From: Lagopus muta
Lineage: Eukaryota > Chordata > Aves > Galliformes > Phasianidae
Reading direction: 5' to 3'
Length of the DNA: 64,000 bases
Assembly (NCBI RefSeq): GCF_023343835.1
Contig: NC_064442.1
Span: forward strand, 17,904,501-17,968,500
Positions 49,612 to 60,654 of this stretch are shown here, in pieces (within the stretch, counting starts at the first letter, position 1; the number at the start of each line of letters is the position of its first letter). The translations under genes and the position numbers were made by a program. Below the pieces are notes generated by a model that did not search any database, was not told the origin of the DNA, and saw only the letters and a list, made by a program, of their open reading frames with translations.

Positions 49612-52600
49612 TCACGCAGAGCTCTTGGTGGCGAAGCGCTTCTTCATCTGGAAGCACTCGCACTGCTTGTACTTCATGGTCAGCCCGTACTGAGGGGTGA
49701 TGTCCACCTGCTGGCCGGGGGCCAGGCTGATCTCCAGCTGCTGCAGGATGGTGGTCAGGAAGAGGAAGACCTCCCAGCGCCCGATGGATTCCCCGATGCA
49801 CCGCCTCTTCCCCAGGCCAAAGATCACCACCTTGTCACCCTCCATCTTGTTGATTTCGGTGCCGGATGCATTGAGGAAGCGCTCGGGCTTGAAGGAGGAA
49901 GGATCCTTCCAGATCTTCCTGCGGCAGAAGGGAGAGACCTGAGCAAGGTGCTGTGGGCAGAGGCCAAAGAAAGCTTTCGTTTCCCCATCCTAAAGCAGCG
50001 GCCCTCTGCTGAGCCTCTGTTCCTGATCCGCAGTGCCAGCTGCACGTCAGCCCCTATCAGCTCAACCCACTGAAACCTCCACTTTGAACTCTCATTGTGT
50101 TTGCCTGTGCAGATACCAGGGTTGATTGAACTGGGCTCATAATTCCAGGACGTATTTCAGCTGAAACAGGAGCACGGGAATCAGGCAGGAAGGATGGGAA
50201 CCGGAGGGATTTCTTCTCTGGCATTCTTCCTGCAAAACCTCTCCAGCCTGCCCCAGCCTAGCTGCACTGGGGGATTTCCCAGCATCTCAGCCAAGGGACT
50301 GCTGCTTGGATTTGGGGAAACACATTCCCACATAGCACAAAGCTTCTGACACCTGGTCTGGGAACCCCTTCTGCATCCATCCACCATCATGTTGCATTCA
50401 TGCACTTATAAGGATGGATCTGAGCTACACTTGTGCCTGGTGCACCTGGTTAGGAACACTTTGGTGTACTCACTCATCGTGGTTCACTTGCCACTGGTTG
50501 ACAAATACGCAGGTGTTCTTGGGGATGTAATAACCATTCAGTACAGTGTCTTTTGTTGTACTGCAAGAAAAACGGGAGGAGGAGTTGAGAGGAGACTGGC
50601 AGCTTTGTCGTGACCTCCAAAGAGACAAAATCCAAACAGTGCTTACCTATGTGGGATGGTGAAGGGCAGGAGGGAGGTGTGCCGGAACACCTCCAGGATG
50701 AAGGCTTCTGTGTAGGGCAGCATGCCTCGGTCAGACAGCCGTGGTGTCCTCTCCTGGCCGATGGTCTGATCTGTGGGGTGCAGACAGGAGGAGCTGGTTG
50801 GGGGCCAGCCCTCGGTGGAGGTCCCAGCCCTGGAGAAACAGGCTGAGGAACTCACCCAGCTCTGCCTGAATCTTCTTCTGGATGTGGGGGTACAAGGCAG
50901 CGTACAATATGCACCAAGACAGGGTGGTTGTCACGGTTTCAAAGCCTGGACAAGCACAGAAGAAAAGTGTTTAGATGGCAAAAGAAGACAGGTAGGAGGA
51001 TATTTGCAGATCCCGGCGCTCTCAGTGCTTTGGCTGATGACACGCAGCCAATATTTGCCTTGGAGCAGTTCCACCATCAGCCACCACTGCAAAGCCATCT
51101 GCTCTGAGCCCACGGTCCCTCCAAAACCCCAGGCTTCCAATCCCATCTGCCAGCAGCAGATGGGGCTGCACGCACCGAGATGCCCTCACCTGCCCCAAAG
51201 AGGTCGTTGACGATGGAGATGATGCTCTCATCAGAGGGTTGGACACGGACATCCTCCCCTGTCTTCTTCTCCTGGCAGTGCCCAATCAACGAGTCTGTGA
51301 CGTCCCGAATGTGCTCCTGGGAAGAGCCAGAGGGTCAGAGACACGAGGGCACATGGGAAGCGGAAAGCTGGAGGCAGTGAATGCCCGCAGGAAAGCAGTG
51401 AGATGATATGGTTTGAATTTTGGGGGGTCCTGCGTGGGGCCAGGAGTTGGACTTTACGATCCTTGTGGGTCCCTTCCGATTTAAGGTATTCTGTGATCCT
51501 AGGTAGGTAACAAAGCCAACCCAAAAGGTGAGGAGAACTGGGGATGTGCTAGAGAAAAACCAACAGTTCTGGGAGCCCCACCACATACTGCAAGCAGCAG
51601 AATTAGATGTGAGCCTCCTCCATGGCATCTTGGTTTCATCAGGCAGAAAGCAGAGCAAAAGCTCGAATTCTGTGCCTTCTTTCAGTGATGTTAATAAATG
51701 GGATCATGACAAAGAGAAAGAGCAGTGAGGCAAAGGAAAGGTTTGCCACAGAACGGCACCCAAGCTCTTACCTTATCAAAGGTAGTGTAATGGTTCTGGA
51801 CGATTTTCTGTATGAAGGCATCGAAACGAATGTTGACATCCTTAAAGGCAGCCATGGCACGGTTGGGGAGGTACCGGAGCAGCGGGATGAAGTCAGAGGG
51901 GTTTCCAGCAGCAGTCACATCCCCAAACTCAGTGTTCATGTTCACCACGCTGAGCAGCTCCTGGTCGTCGTGGTCGTAACGCTTGCCAAAGCAAATGGCA
52001 CAGATGACGTTGGCCACCGACACCACCAGGTAGCTGTAGGGGTCAAAGCTCTGCTTCCCCTCCATCAGCTGCAGGAATTTGGTGACCAGGTAGCTGGCCT
52101 CGGTGGTGACGTGCTCCTCCAAGAGGCAGCTGGAGGAGGCCGTGGGGCTGGCGGCGATGGAGAAGGTCTTCAGGGCGTTCTGTGCCAGCTTCCTACGGGC
52201 TTTCCAGGCATCCCCACATTCGTAGCTGAATGCCAGGCTGTGGCCATTGGAGATGTACTTAAAGCTGGGCAGGTCAGGGCGTCCCATGAAGTCTTCTGCT
52301 TGCCTCACCAAGGCTTGCCTGATGGTTTCCAGCCCGCTGAGCACCACCACGGGCCGGGAGCCGATGGTCACCTCCATCACATCCCCGTATTTGCGGCTCA
52401 TCTGGGTGAGCACCAAGTGTGGGTCCTTCCTCAGCTCCAGCACACTGCCCAGCATTGGGAGCCCACGGGGACCCGGGGGTCTGCGCAGCCCCTTGGGTGT
52501 GTGCTGCCGGCGGGTCTGGGTCAGCAGCAGGAGCAGGCAGAAAGTGGCAGCTGCCACCAGCACCTCGGTGGCCGAGATGAGACCTGAGCTGCCCACCTGT

Positions 52601-52629
52601 GCCATCGCTGCCTGCGATCCCGCTGCCAT
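49612..52629 (-). CDS. CYP1A4: CYP1A4 cytochrome P450 (avian CYP1A1 counterpart)
   Basis: An ER-membrane heme monooxygenase, induced through the aryl hydrocarbon receptor, that oxidises planar aromatic compounds. Coding exons in transcript order: 52629-51772, 51316-51190, 50945-50856, 50770-50647, 50560-50474, 49918-49612 (TGA). The total is 530 residues, the length known for chicken CYP1A4. Exon sizes after the first (127, 90, 124, 87, 307) equal those of its neighbour. The N-terminus [11 protein letters not shown] is followed by a hydrophobic anchor ([14 protein letters not shown]) and the proline hinge [10 protein letters not shown]. The I-helix AGFDT is at 328-332, ExxR at 385-388 and the heme loop [11 protein letters not shown] has Cys469. 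The C-terminus [15 protein letters not shown] is CYP1A4-like. All introns are GT-AG. Met9 is an alternative start; the first ATG matches the known protein. Confidence 0.95.
51421..51501 (+). repeat. CR1 3'-end fragment in a CYP1A4 intron
   Basis: GGCCAGGAGTTGGACTTTAC, GATCCTTGTGGGTCCCTTCC and GGTATTCTGTGATCC match the CR1 3' end; it lies antisense to the gene between its first two coding exons. Confidence 0.8.
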
Positions 52630-52798
52630 CTGGAAGTGAACCTGGAGGGGAGAAAGCGCTGATGAAGAGGAGGGTCCTCCACCAGATATTGGGGTTTGAG
52701 ATTGTGGGTGACCCCACGCAAGCCACCGGGACCCCCTCGCTGCCCAGAAGCAATGGCTGCAGGTGGGATGCTGGAGGGTTGGGGATGGGAACGCTCAC

Positions 52799-52842
52799 CT
52801 CTGGGTGCTGCTGTCCCACGAGGGCCCGATCCTGCCACCAGG
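52799..52842 (-). other. CYP1A4: CYP1A4 non-coding exon 1
   Basis: The leader starts about 25-30 bp downstream of the TATA box and ends at a strong donor (CCCAGAG before GTGAGC) at 52798-52797. It joins an acceptor just before the ATG: CTCCAG then either a 12-nt leader from 52641, or the ATG itself via a second AG. CYP1A genes usually have a non-coding first exon. Confidence 0.65.
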
Positions 52843-52866
52843 TACCCGCTGTCCCTCCGAGCCTGC

Positions 52867-52872
52867 TTTATA
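52867..52872 (-). promoter_or_regulatory. CYP1A4: CYP1A4 TATA box
   Basis: TATAAA on the minus strand, in the context ATGCATATAAAGC. The same 13 bases surround the CYP1A5 TATA box. Confidence 0.8.
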
Positions 52873-54739
52873 TGCATCGCCTCCCGCTGCCGTTGGCCGG
52901 GACACCTCCCATCACGTGACCCAAAGTTGAACTGCGGCCAAACTTTTGAACACCCCCCACCTCTCCCCGCCGGTCCCCCACCAACCTCCCCGGTAGCCCT
53001 CCTGGTTTTGCGGGGTGGACACCTGCGGGGAGCCCCGACGGGGCGGGGGGGTGCCGAGGTGGCACGGCGCGGAGGGCGTTCGCGGCGCCACGAGCGGTTG
53101 CCGGGACATCGGGCGGGGGATCCGGAGGTCCCGTGAGGAAGGCTGTGGGGGGACATCGCGTGCGAAGCGGGCGGGAGGTTTGGGAACCTGCACCGCCCCG
53201 GTCCCTGCAGTCACGCTACCGGGGAGGTTCTTAAAGGAGCCGCAGCCCCACGCGGCTCCGCGAACACGCGGGGGGCGGCTGCAGCCCCCTCGTCACGCTG
53301 AGCTCCCCGCTGCCGCCCGAGCCGCCCCGAGGTGGGGATCTCGGATCTCAGCCCCTTCCCCACTCTTTGCCCTCGGGGCTGGACGCCTGGCCGCCCCACG
53401 GGACTCACGTCGCGGGGCTCCCGTCCCGGTTAAATATTGGCCAGGTTCGCGTGAGAAGCGATCGTGCCCTCAGTGCCCCTCTGCCCCCAGGGGGCACGTC
53501 GGGGTGAGGGGGGAGGTGGCGAGTGAACAGCACGGGGCAGCGAGGAGGAGAGAGCTGCTATTTGGGGGGGGGACACAAAGGGGACCCACCCCCAGGCGCT
53601 TGGGGACATCGCGTGCGAAGGGGCCAGGAACAACGTGGGACGGTCACTCTCTGTCACGCTATGGGTGTGTGGGTGGGAAATGGCTTTTAAAGGGCCAGGG
53701 CGGTGGCCCCACGTCCACGAGCCCGTCCCGGGGTCAGGGCGGCGCCGGGACCTTGCGGGATCAGATCCCCCCCCGGCGCCGTCGGGGGTAACGGGGCTCG
53801 GTGCCAGGCGTGTCCCCAGGGCAAAGCGGGGCTCAGCAGTGCCTCCGCGTGTGTCTCTGCTTAGGGATGACACGGTGGCAGGGTCCGGCGACAGCCGTGC
53901 AGCCGTCCCCTACAAGCAGCCTCGGAGCTGCTCGCCCCGTCTGTGCATCCATCCAGTCATACCCTCTCCACCCTCCCCTCCCCCCCCAACCTTCTCAGCA
54001 CTTCCCGTCTGTCTGAGCTCATCTGCCGTGTGCTGACCGGCACCTTCCCCACGCGGAGCTGGGAGGCATCTGCGGGCTGGGACGCCTGCGTGGTGCCCGT
54101 CATTAGCGCGTGCAATTACGGGGCCGGCTTTTATCAGCGGGGATTTTGTAACTGTTCTTGCCAAGCATTAATGAGCCCAGGCACTGCTATTAACGATCCC
54201 GCTCGAGCCAGATGTTGAAAGCCTTTATTAAACATTAGCTCGGCTTGTACCTGGGCAAAATTCCCACCGTGCTTTCCAAGGAACGGATGAAAACTGGGGC
54301 CAAATTGTATCCCATCTCATCAGCCTCCCTGCTGCCCTGAGCACTTGTGCATCGCACCGAGGAGGGATGCAGTGTGTCCCCATCGGGGCACGCAGGGGGA
54401 CGAGCCCTCTGGGATGCCCCCAGCCTTGCCCCTGTCCCCTGCCCTATGTCAGCAGCTCCCCCTGCCCTGCCACTCCTCTCCCTGCAGCAGGGGAAGCGCG
54501 CCAGCCACTTCTCACGCAACCCTGGCCAATGGTTAACCCGAGGCCAGAGGTCCTGCCACTGATAGCGTGGGGATACAGGTGCCCCATTTGAAAGGCTAGT
54601 GCCCTGGAGCATCTCAGAGCCGGAGGGCGTATGCCTGCGTATCTAGAGTGGCTCCAGATGGGATCAGCCCCTCTGTTAATAGGTAGTCGCTCGTTGGGTC
54701 TTGGCTGCTGTGACCCTCAGATAAGCACCCAAAAATGCA
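52873..54739. promoter_or_regulatory. Shared CYP1A4/CYP1A5 intergenic region with XRE (AhR) motifs
   Basis: About 1.9 kb between the two TATA boxes. Five sites match the full XRE consensus (T/G)NGCGTG(A/C)(G/C)A: 53156-53165, 53447-53456 and 53609-53618 on plus, and 53652-53661 and 54510-54519 on minus. Another near-match is at 53209-53218 (minus), and further GCGTG cores occur near 53249, 53266, 53809, 53847, 54051, 54090, 54108 and 54576. A CACGTG E-box is at 52913-52918. The part 52950-53800 is CpG-rich. The open frames here (for example 53015-53791) have no resemblance to proteins. Confidence 0.75.
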
Positions 54740-54745
54740 TATAAA
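54740..54745 (+). promoter_or_regulatory. CYP1A5: CYP1A5 TATA box
   Basis: TATAAA in the context ATGCATATAAAGC, identical to the CYP1A4 core promoter on the other strand; it is placed about 30 bp before the inferred start of exon 1. Confidence 0.8.
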
Positions 54746-54769
54746 GCCCCGTGGCAGAGCTAAGAAGCA

Positions 54770-54844
54770 GGGGAAGAGGATCCTGCGTGGTTCCTGGCTC
54801 TGAGTGCCCTCTGCCTGTCTCTGCCCAGCTTCAAGGACCTGCAG
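54770..54844 (+). other. CYP1A5: CYP1A5 non-coding exon 1
   Basis: Runs from about 30 bp after the TATA box to a strong donor (CTGCAG before GTAGGA) at 54845. It joins the acceptor TTCCAG at 55013, six bases before the ATG. The 5' end is inferred. Confidence 0.65.
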
Positions 54845-55019
54845 GTAGGAATGTATGCATGTGGCTCTGAACACAGAGGTAGGATCGAGAAGGTATTTAT
54901 GTCAGCATAAGAAATTCACGGAATGTCTCTGCCATCCCTCTCTTTCTCTACACTCTCTGCTCTGTTTAAAATAACTTTTTCAAACCCTAACTCTACACCA
55001 CGCTTCCTTCCAGGTGGCA

Positions 55020-57599
55020 ATGGGGCCAGAGGAAGTGATGGCACAGGTGGGCAGCTCAGGTCTCATCTTGGCCACCGAGGTGCTGGTGGCAGCTGCCACT
55101 TTCTGCCTGCTCCTGCTGCTGACCCAGACCCACCGGCAGCACACACCCAAGGGGCTGCGCAGACCCCCGGGTCCCCGTGGGCTCCCAATGCTGGGCAGTG
55201 TGCTGGAGCTGAGGAAGGACCCACACCTGGTGCTCACCCAGATGAGCCGCAAATACGGGGATGTGATGGAGGTGACCATCGGCTCCCGGCCCGTGGTGGT
55301 GCTCAGCGGGTTGGAAACCATCAGGCAAGCCTTGGTGAGGCAAGCAGAAGACTTCATGGGACGCCCTGACCTCTACAGCTTCCGACACATTACGGATGGA
55401 CAGAGCCTGACCTTCAGCACTGACACGGGGGAAATGTGGAGAGCCCGTAGGAAGCTGGCACAGAACGCCCTAAAGACCTTCTCCATCGCCGCCAGCCCCA
55501 CGGCCTCCTCCAGCTGCCTCTTGGAGGAACACGTCACCAGCGAGGCCAGCTACCTGGTCACCAAATTCCTGCAGCTGATGGAGGAGAAGCAGAGCTTTGA
55601 CCCCTACCGCTACATGGTGGTGTCGGTGGCCAATGTCATCTGTGCCATTTGCTTTGGCAAGCGTTACGACCACGATGACCAGGAGCTGCTCAACGTGGTG
55701 AACGTGGTGGATGAGTTTGTGGATGTGACTGCTGTTGGCAACCCAGCTGACTTCATCCCGCTGCTCCGGTACCTCCCCAGTCGCAACATGGATTTATTTC
55801 TGGATTTCAACAAGCGATTCATGAAATTGTTGAAGACAGCTGTGGAAGAGCACTACCAGACTTTTGACAAGGTAAGAGCTCACAGGAGCCTCACCTGCTG
55901 TTCCCCCTTGGTATCAGTGAGTTACTTGTGCTCTTGCTGCTAATGGCCAGCTCATTTTCATAGACTGTAAAGTCAGTAGGGCTGTAGAGTGTTGGAGGGC
56001 GGACACCCTTGCTCATACCACCATGGGTTCTTACAGCAAGTCAGCATCACTTGTCTCTTCTTCTCAGAACAACATCCGAGATGTCACCGACTCCCTCATT
56101 GAGCAGTGCATGGAGAAAAAAGCCGAAGCCAACAGTGCCACACAGATCCCAAATGAGAAGATCATCAACCTGGTGAATGACATCTTTGGAGCAGGTATGT
56201 CTTCCCAGCGCTCCCTCAGCTCCTGCAGCTTGTCTCAGGCTCCTCACTCCTCCTTGTCCAACCCCAGGCAGCCAGGCTGGAGCTAAGCACCCACCTGGCT
56301 CTCTGGTTTTCTCCCAGTAACCCAGAGACCCCATGGGACATCAGCTCTGGAAAGAGGCTTTAGGAAGAAGCACAGAGCACAGTTTGTAGCTTGATCAAGC
56401 TTCCAAGCCAGGGTGGTTGAAGGAGGTGCCTGCTGACTGGTTCATGCTAGAGCAGCCCTGTGGAAACTCCCTCGATTCCCAGGAAGCTAGAATCTTAGCC
56501 CAACCTGATGTAAACAAGGGGTAGACAGAGAGGAATGAGAACTGAAGTTTTTAGTAAAGCTTTCTCCATCAGGATAAAAGTCCGAGCCCTACTGTGTGCG
56601 CCTAGGATGTCCTCTGCCCTGCACATTGTGTAGACCTGGTCCGCTCTCTGTCTAGGCTTTGACACTGTGACAACTGCCCTGTCCTGGAGCCTCATGTACC
56701 TCGTGACGTATCCCCACATCCAGAAGAAGATTCAGGCAGAGCTGGGTGAGTTCCTCAGCCCGTTTCTCCAGGGCTGGGACCTCCACCGAGGGCTGGCCCC
56801 CAACCAGCTCCTCCTGTCCGCACCCCACAGATCAGACCATCGGCCGGGAGAGGACACCACGGCTGTCTGACCGAGGCATGCTGCCCTACACAGAAGCCTT
56901 CATCCTGGAGGTGTTCCGGCACACCTCCTTCATACCCTTCACCATCCCACACAGGCAAGTGCTGGGCTTTCAAAGAGGAGGGAGGGTCAAGCTGGTCTTA
57001 ATGAAGTCCGCTGAGGATGCAGAAGAGCCTCTTTGCTTCCCAAAACCTCACAGTCCTCTCTCCTCCCACCAGCACGACCAGAGACACGGTGCTGAATGGC
57101 TACTATATCCCAAAGGACCGCTGCGTGTTTATCAACCAGTGGCAAGTGAATCACGATGAGTGAGTACCTTCAAGGGCAGGAAGCCTCCTGCTCTGGGAGA
57201 AAAAGGAGCAGATGAGGTATCTGCTGAACCCAGTGTCCCCTGCATCCGTGGCCAGGGGACATCATCTCAAAATCTGATGTCTGCCATTGTAGGAAACTTT
57301 GGAAGGATCCACAGGCTTTCAACCCAGAGCGTTTCCTCAATGCTGAAGGGACTGAACTGAACAAAGTGGATGCGGAGAAGGTGATGACTTTTGGCCTGGG
57401 GAAAAGGAGGTGCATTGGGGAAAACATAGGCAAGTGGGAGGTGTTCCTTTTCCTGTCCACGTTGCTCCAGCAACTGGAGTTCAGCATCCGCGATGGCAAG
57501 AAGGCAGACATGACACCTATATATGGACTGTCCATCAAGCACAAGAGATGTGAGCACTTTCAAGTCAAGAAACGCTTCTCCATGAAGAGCTCAAACTGA
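55020..57599 (+). CDS. CYP1A5: CYP1A5 cytochrome P450 (avian CYP1A2 counterpart)
   Basis: An AhR-inducible microsomal monooxygenase, paralogue of the divergent neighbour. Coding exons: 55020-55871, 56068-56194, 56656-56745, 56831-56954, 57073-57159, 57293-57599 (TGA). They give 528 residues, the known length of chicken CYP1A5. The start MGPEEVMAQ matches the avian protein. It shows the hydrophobic anchor [14 protein letters not shown], hinge [11 protein letters not shown]-helix AGFDT, ExxR at 383-386 and heme loop [11 protein letters not shown] with Cys467. The C-terminus is [19 protein letters not shown]. The intron after exon 56831-56954 begins GCAAGT rather than GT; using it gives the same 124-nt exon as in CYP1A4. 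Long parts of exon 2 and the exon 4-5 region are nearly identical to CYP1A4. Confidence 0.95.
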
Positions 57600-57681
57600 G
57601 CAGTTTATCCATAGCCCAGGTATTTTCACCTGGGCGCCCTTATAACAGACCTGGGTCTGGCATTACCTCACAGAACCGTGC

Positions 57682-57687
57682 AATAAA
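57682..57687 (+). terminator. CYP1A5: CYP1A5 poly(A) signal
   Basis: AATAAA 83 bp after the stop codon, followed by a GT-rich stretch (near 57720-57770). This gives a short 3'UTR of roughly 100 nt. Confidence 0.75.
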
Positions 57688-60365
57688 CAAAAGCCATTGA
57701 AGCTCCCGTTCTCAGTCTTGTTCACTTCCTTGTGTTTGTTCACCTTCTTTGTTTCCCAGCATTTCTGGTGTTGGATGTTCTGTCCTGTCTACTCTTAGCA
57801 CCACAAAGCACAGTTATGGGGGGCACAAGCTGCCATTTGAGGGAAGGACAGGAAATGTATCCCAAACCATCTGAAGGCCTCGGGGCTGTATTCCTTCAGA
57901 ATTACTCTTTGACAGCTGAAGGACAACCAACCTATGCCCCAAGACCTTGGCAGAACTGATGCCCAAAGCCTGGATGGGGATGAGGATGATGCTATCAATG
58001 TCCAGCCAGCATCACTGCTTCTGGACTTCTCAGGGGACAGATTTTCACCAATTGGAATTTACCTTCACTGTAGATGAGAGTGCAGGGAATAAATTATTGG
58101 AGATTTTGGGAAGATATCTTGGAAAAATGCTGATAGTTCTCCAAGCCCTCCAAAGACAAGGCTTCCTTGTTTCTACATTGGGTTTTTAATTGCTCGACTG
58201 ACTTGTCCCTCTGAGATCCCATTCAGAAGCTTCAATGCCTCTCTGAGAATCTATCAGACAACCTTGCACCAGGCTGTTGGTTTTCTGGGCTGGAGCAAGG
58301 GTGTTTTCGTGACAGGGAGAGGAGAACAGGACCTTCTCCAACTCAAACCCAAAAGTTTACATTGGCTGTCAGTCAATCCCTGCCAGGAAGGCCAGATGCC
58401 TCCTCTTCTTGCCCTAGTACAGCTTGGTGTTCGTTTGCACGCAACCCAGTAGCTGTCACGCAACGATATGGGAACAAGAACAACCACTCAGTGCAGCACT
58501 GCTCTTGAACCCGTTTCCATGGGTTGCATCTACTCAACCATTACACCAGACCCTAACCAATGAGACTTCTCTTTGGGTCCGAATACGGGTGCCTGGTAAC
58601 GTGGAAACACGCCTTGAGCAAAAACTTCCAAGAAGAGAGGAAAACAAAAGAGCCCTTGTGGGGAAGGAAATGGGGAAGCCGATTGCCCAAGACCTCACGG
58701 AGATTCCAGCAAGAACTGGGAGGTGTTCAGACCCGTTAAACCGGCAGGAATGGAAGGAACAACTCTTCGTCTGTCCAGATGCTGCCAATGGGTGTAGGGG
58801 ATGATGAGGCAGGAAGAAGGAGTTTGGAGCCCAGGTCAATCTCTGCTCTCAGCATGGAGACAAATGGAGAACTAATTCTGCCTAGCTTCAATAAAGATGC
58901 TGATGCAGCTATTTCCAGCATGCTGCTGAGTCAAAAGTTCCTTTAAGCTGAGGTCACCAGACTTGGAGGAAATGTGGACGGGCGGCTTAGGACCACGCAT
59001 GAGGTCCACTGGGCAGATAGCATCTCAACAGAACAACAAAATAAAATAGGTAAAGGCAATCTATTCACGACCTGCCTGTCCATGGAGGGCATCCCAAGGA
59101 CAGCCCAGGGAAGGTGGAATCATCACAGACATGGGATGAGCTTCTCAGCACCTAACTTGGGGGAAGACCTCCAGGACCATCCCGTCATGGTGTCACCACC
59201 ACCCCATGGTGTGGGAGGCTCCCATGGGCTCAGCCAGCGACTCTGGTGCTGGTGCAGGACCAGAGTCCCATCAGCTGGAGCCATTGCGTGACTCTGTCCT
59301 CCTGAGTCCTGGTGCTGGTTACTGATAAGGCCTGCAATAAGCAGGTGCTGATATAAAGGAAGAACGCTGGGACGATTTTTACCCTTTAGAGATGGATGTT
59401 TTATAGCCCCGGGGCCGATAAGTGGATTAATATTAACATCAGGGAGGTGAAACAGCTCCTTGGTGATTGTTCCTCCAGAAGCGTTTATCAAGGGCTGATT
59501 GCTGCCCCTGGGATAACTGCAGCCTGAGGGTGCAGTGGGCAGAACCAGGGTGAAGTCACTGCAGAGCTGTGATGGGGAAGGGAGAGAGAAGGCAGGAGGG
59601 GAGTGGAAGGAGAGCAAGCAGTGAGCAGCAAGGAGACCTTTTGTGGAGGCTCTGGAAGGGAGCAGGGCTGCCATACAAGGTTGGACTGGCCTCCTTGGAC
59701 ATTCTTGGTGTGTCCTGGCAGCTCTCATCAAAGTGCTCCCATGCTGCACTCACAGCTCTGCCCTTCCTCCTCTTCCCCACCACCTCCCAATAAGCAAATC
59801 TATCGATCATTGCCACACCAGCACCAACTGCTCACACAACTCCTCTATCTTCGTCTTCCCACAGATTATTTCCCTCGATTAAAGCCTCCATTTATTCCCC
59901 AGGTAACTTGAGATTGCCATGATTTCTTTATGGGGACCTTTATGGGGACCGGAGCTGTGATAAGCCAGGGGAGCTTTGATTGTACCACAGCTAATTGCTT
60001 TTATTGGCGCTTTTAAAGTGAGTCAGCACTGAGCCATGGCCTCTTGGCTCCTGGTCCTCCTGCCAAGCTGGTGAGGCTCACCAGTCCCTTGAGCCCACAG
60101 AAAAACATCCAGCAGGGATGGAAACCTTAAATGCAGGCAGCACCAAGCTCCTCCACCTGGACGCCAGCCTTTGGAGTTCCCAATTCCCCAGAGGAGTTGC
60201 TCCAGTACTTAATGACCCTCCTTGTTAAAAGAGCGCCCTGTACATTTCTAACCCAGCTCCATCTCTCTTCTTTCCCTCAGCACTCTTGGGTGCCTGTAAT
60301 TGATGGCCAAGCCTGCTCAGTTTTGCCAAGGGAGAAATAAATTGTCTCCTAAGCTAAGCAGGCGT

Positions 60366-60545
60366 CACAGAATCATAGATCACAGAATCACAGAATGGCC
60401 AGGGTTGGAAGGGACCTCGAGGATCATGAATGTCCAACCCCCCTGCCACATGCAGGGCCACCAACCTCCACATTTAATGCCAGACCACTGCTGTGACTGC
60501 CAGTCCCCAAAAGAGGGGACAGCCCCTCCTTGTTAATAATACTCT
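60366..60545 (-). repeat. CR1 LINE 3' fragment
   Basis: The plus strand starts with repeated CACAGAATCATAG-like tail units and continues CCAGGGTTGGAAGGGACCTC and CATGCAGGGCCACCAACC, i.e. a reversed CR1 3' end of a different subfamily from the GTTGGTGACC copies. The right boundary is approximate. Confidence 0.85.
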
Positions 60546-60654
60546 TGATGCTTGATGTCTTCAGGCTCACTTTGAGCCCCACATTTCTGAGCCACGTGTG
60601 CAGTGTGATGGCACCCGAGCACCGTGAGCTTTGCTCCTGCATCCCTTATTGAGG

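Noticed and set aside
51622-52587. 321-codon plus-strand open frame across CYP1A4 exon 2
   Set aside because: Antisense shadow of the CYP1A4 first coding exon; the same shadow appears opposite CYP1A5.
53015-53791. 258-codon open frame in the CYP1A intergenic region
   Set aside because: CpG-rich promoter DNA; arginine/glycine/proline-rich chance translation.
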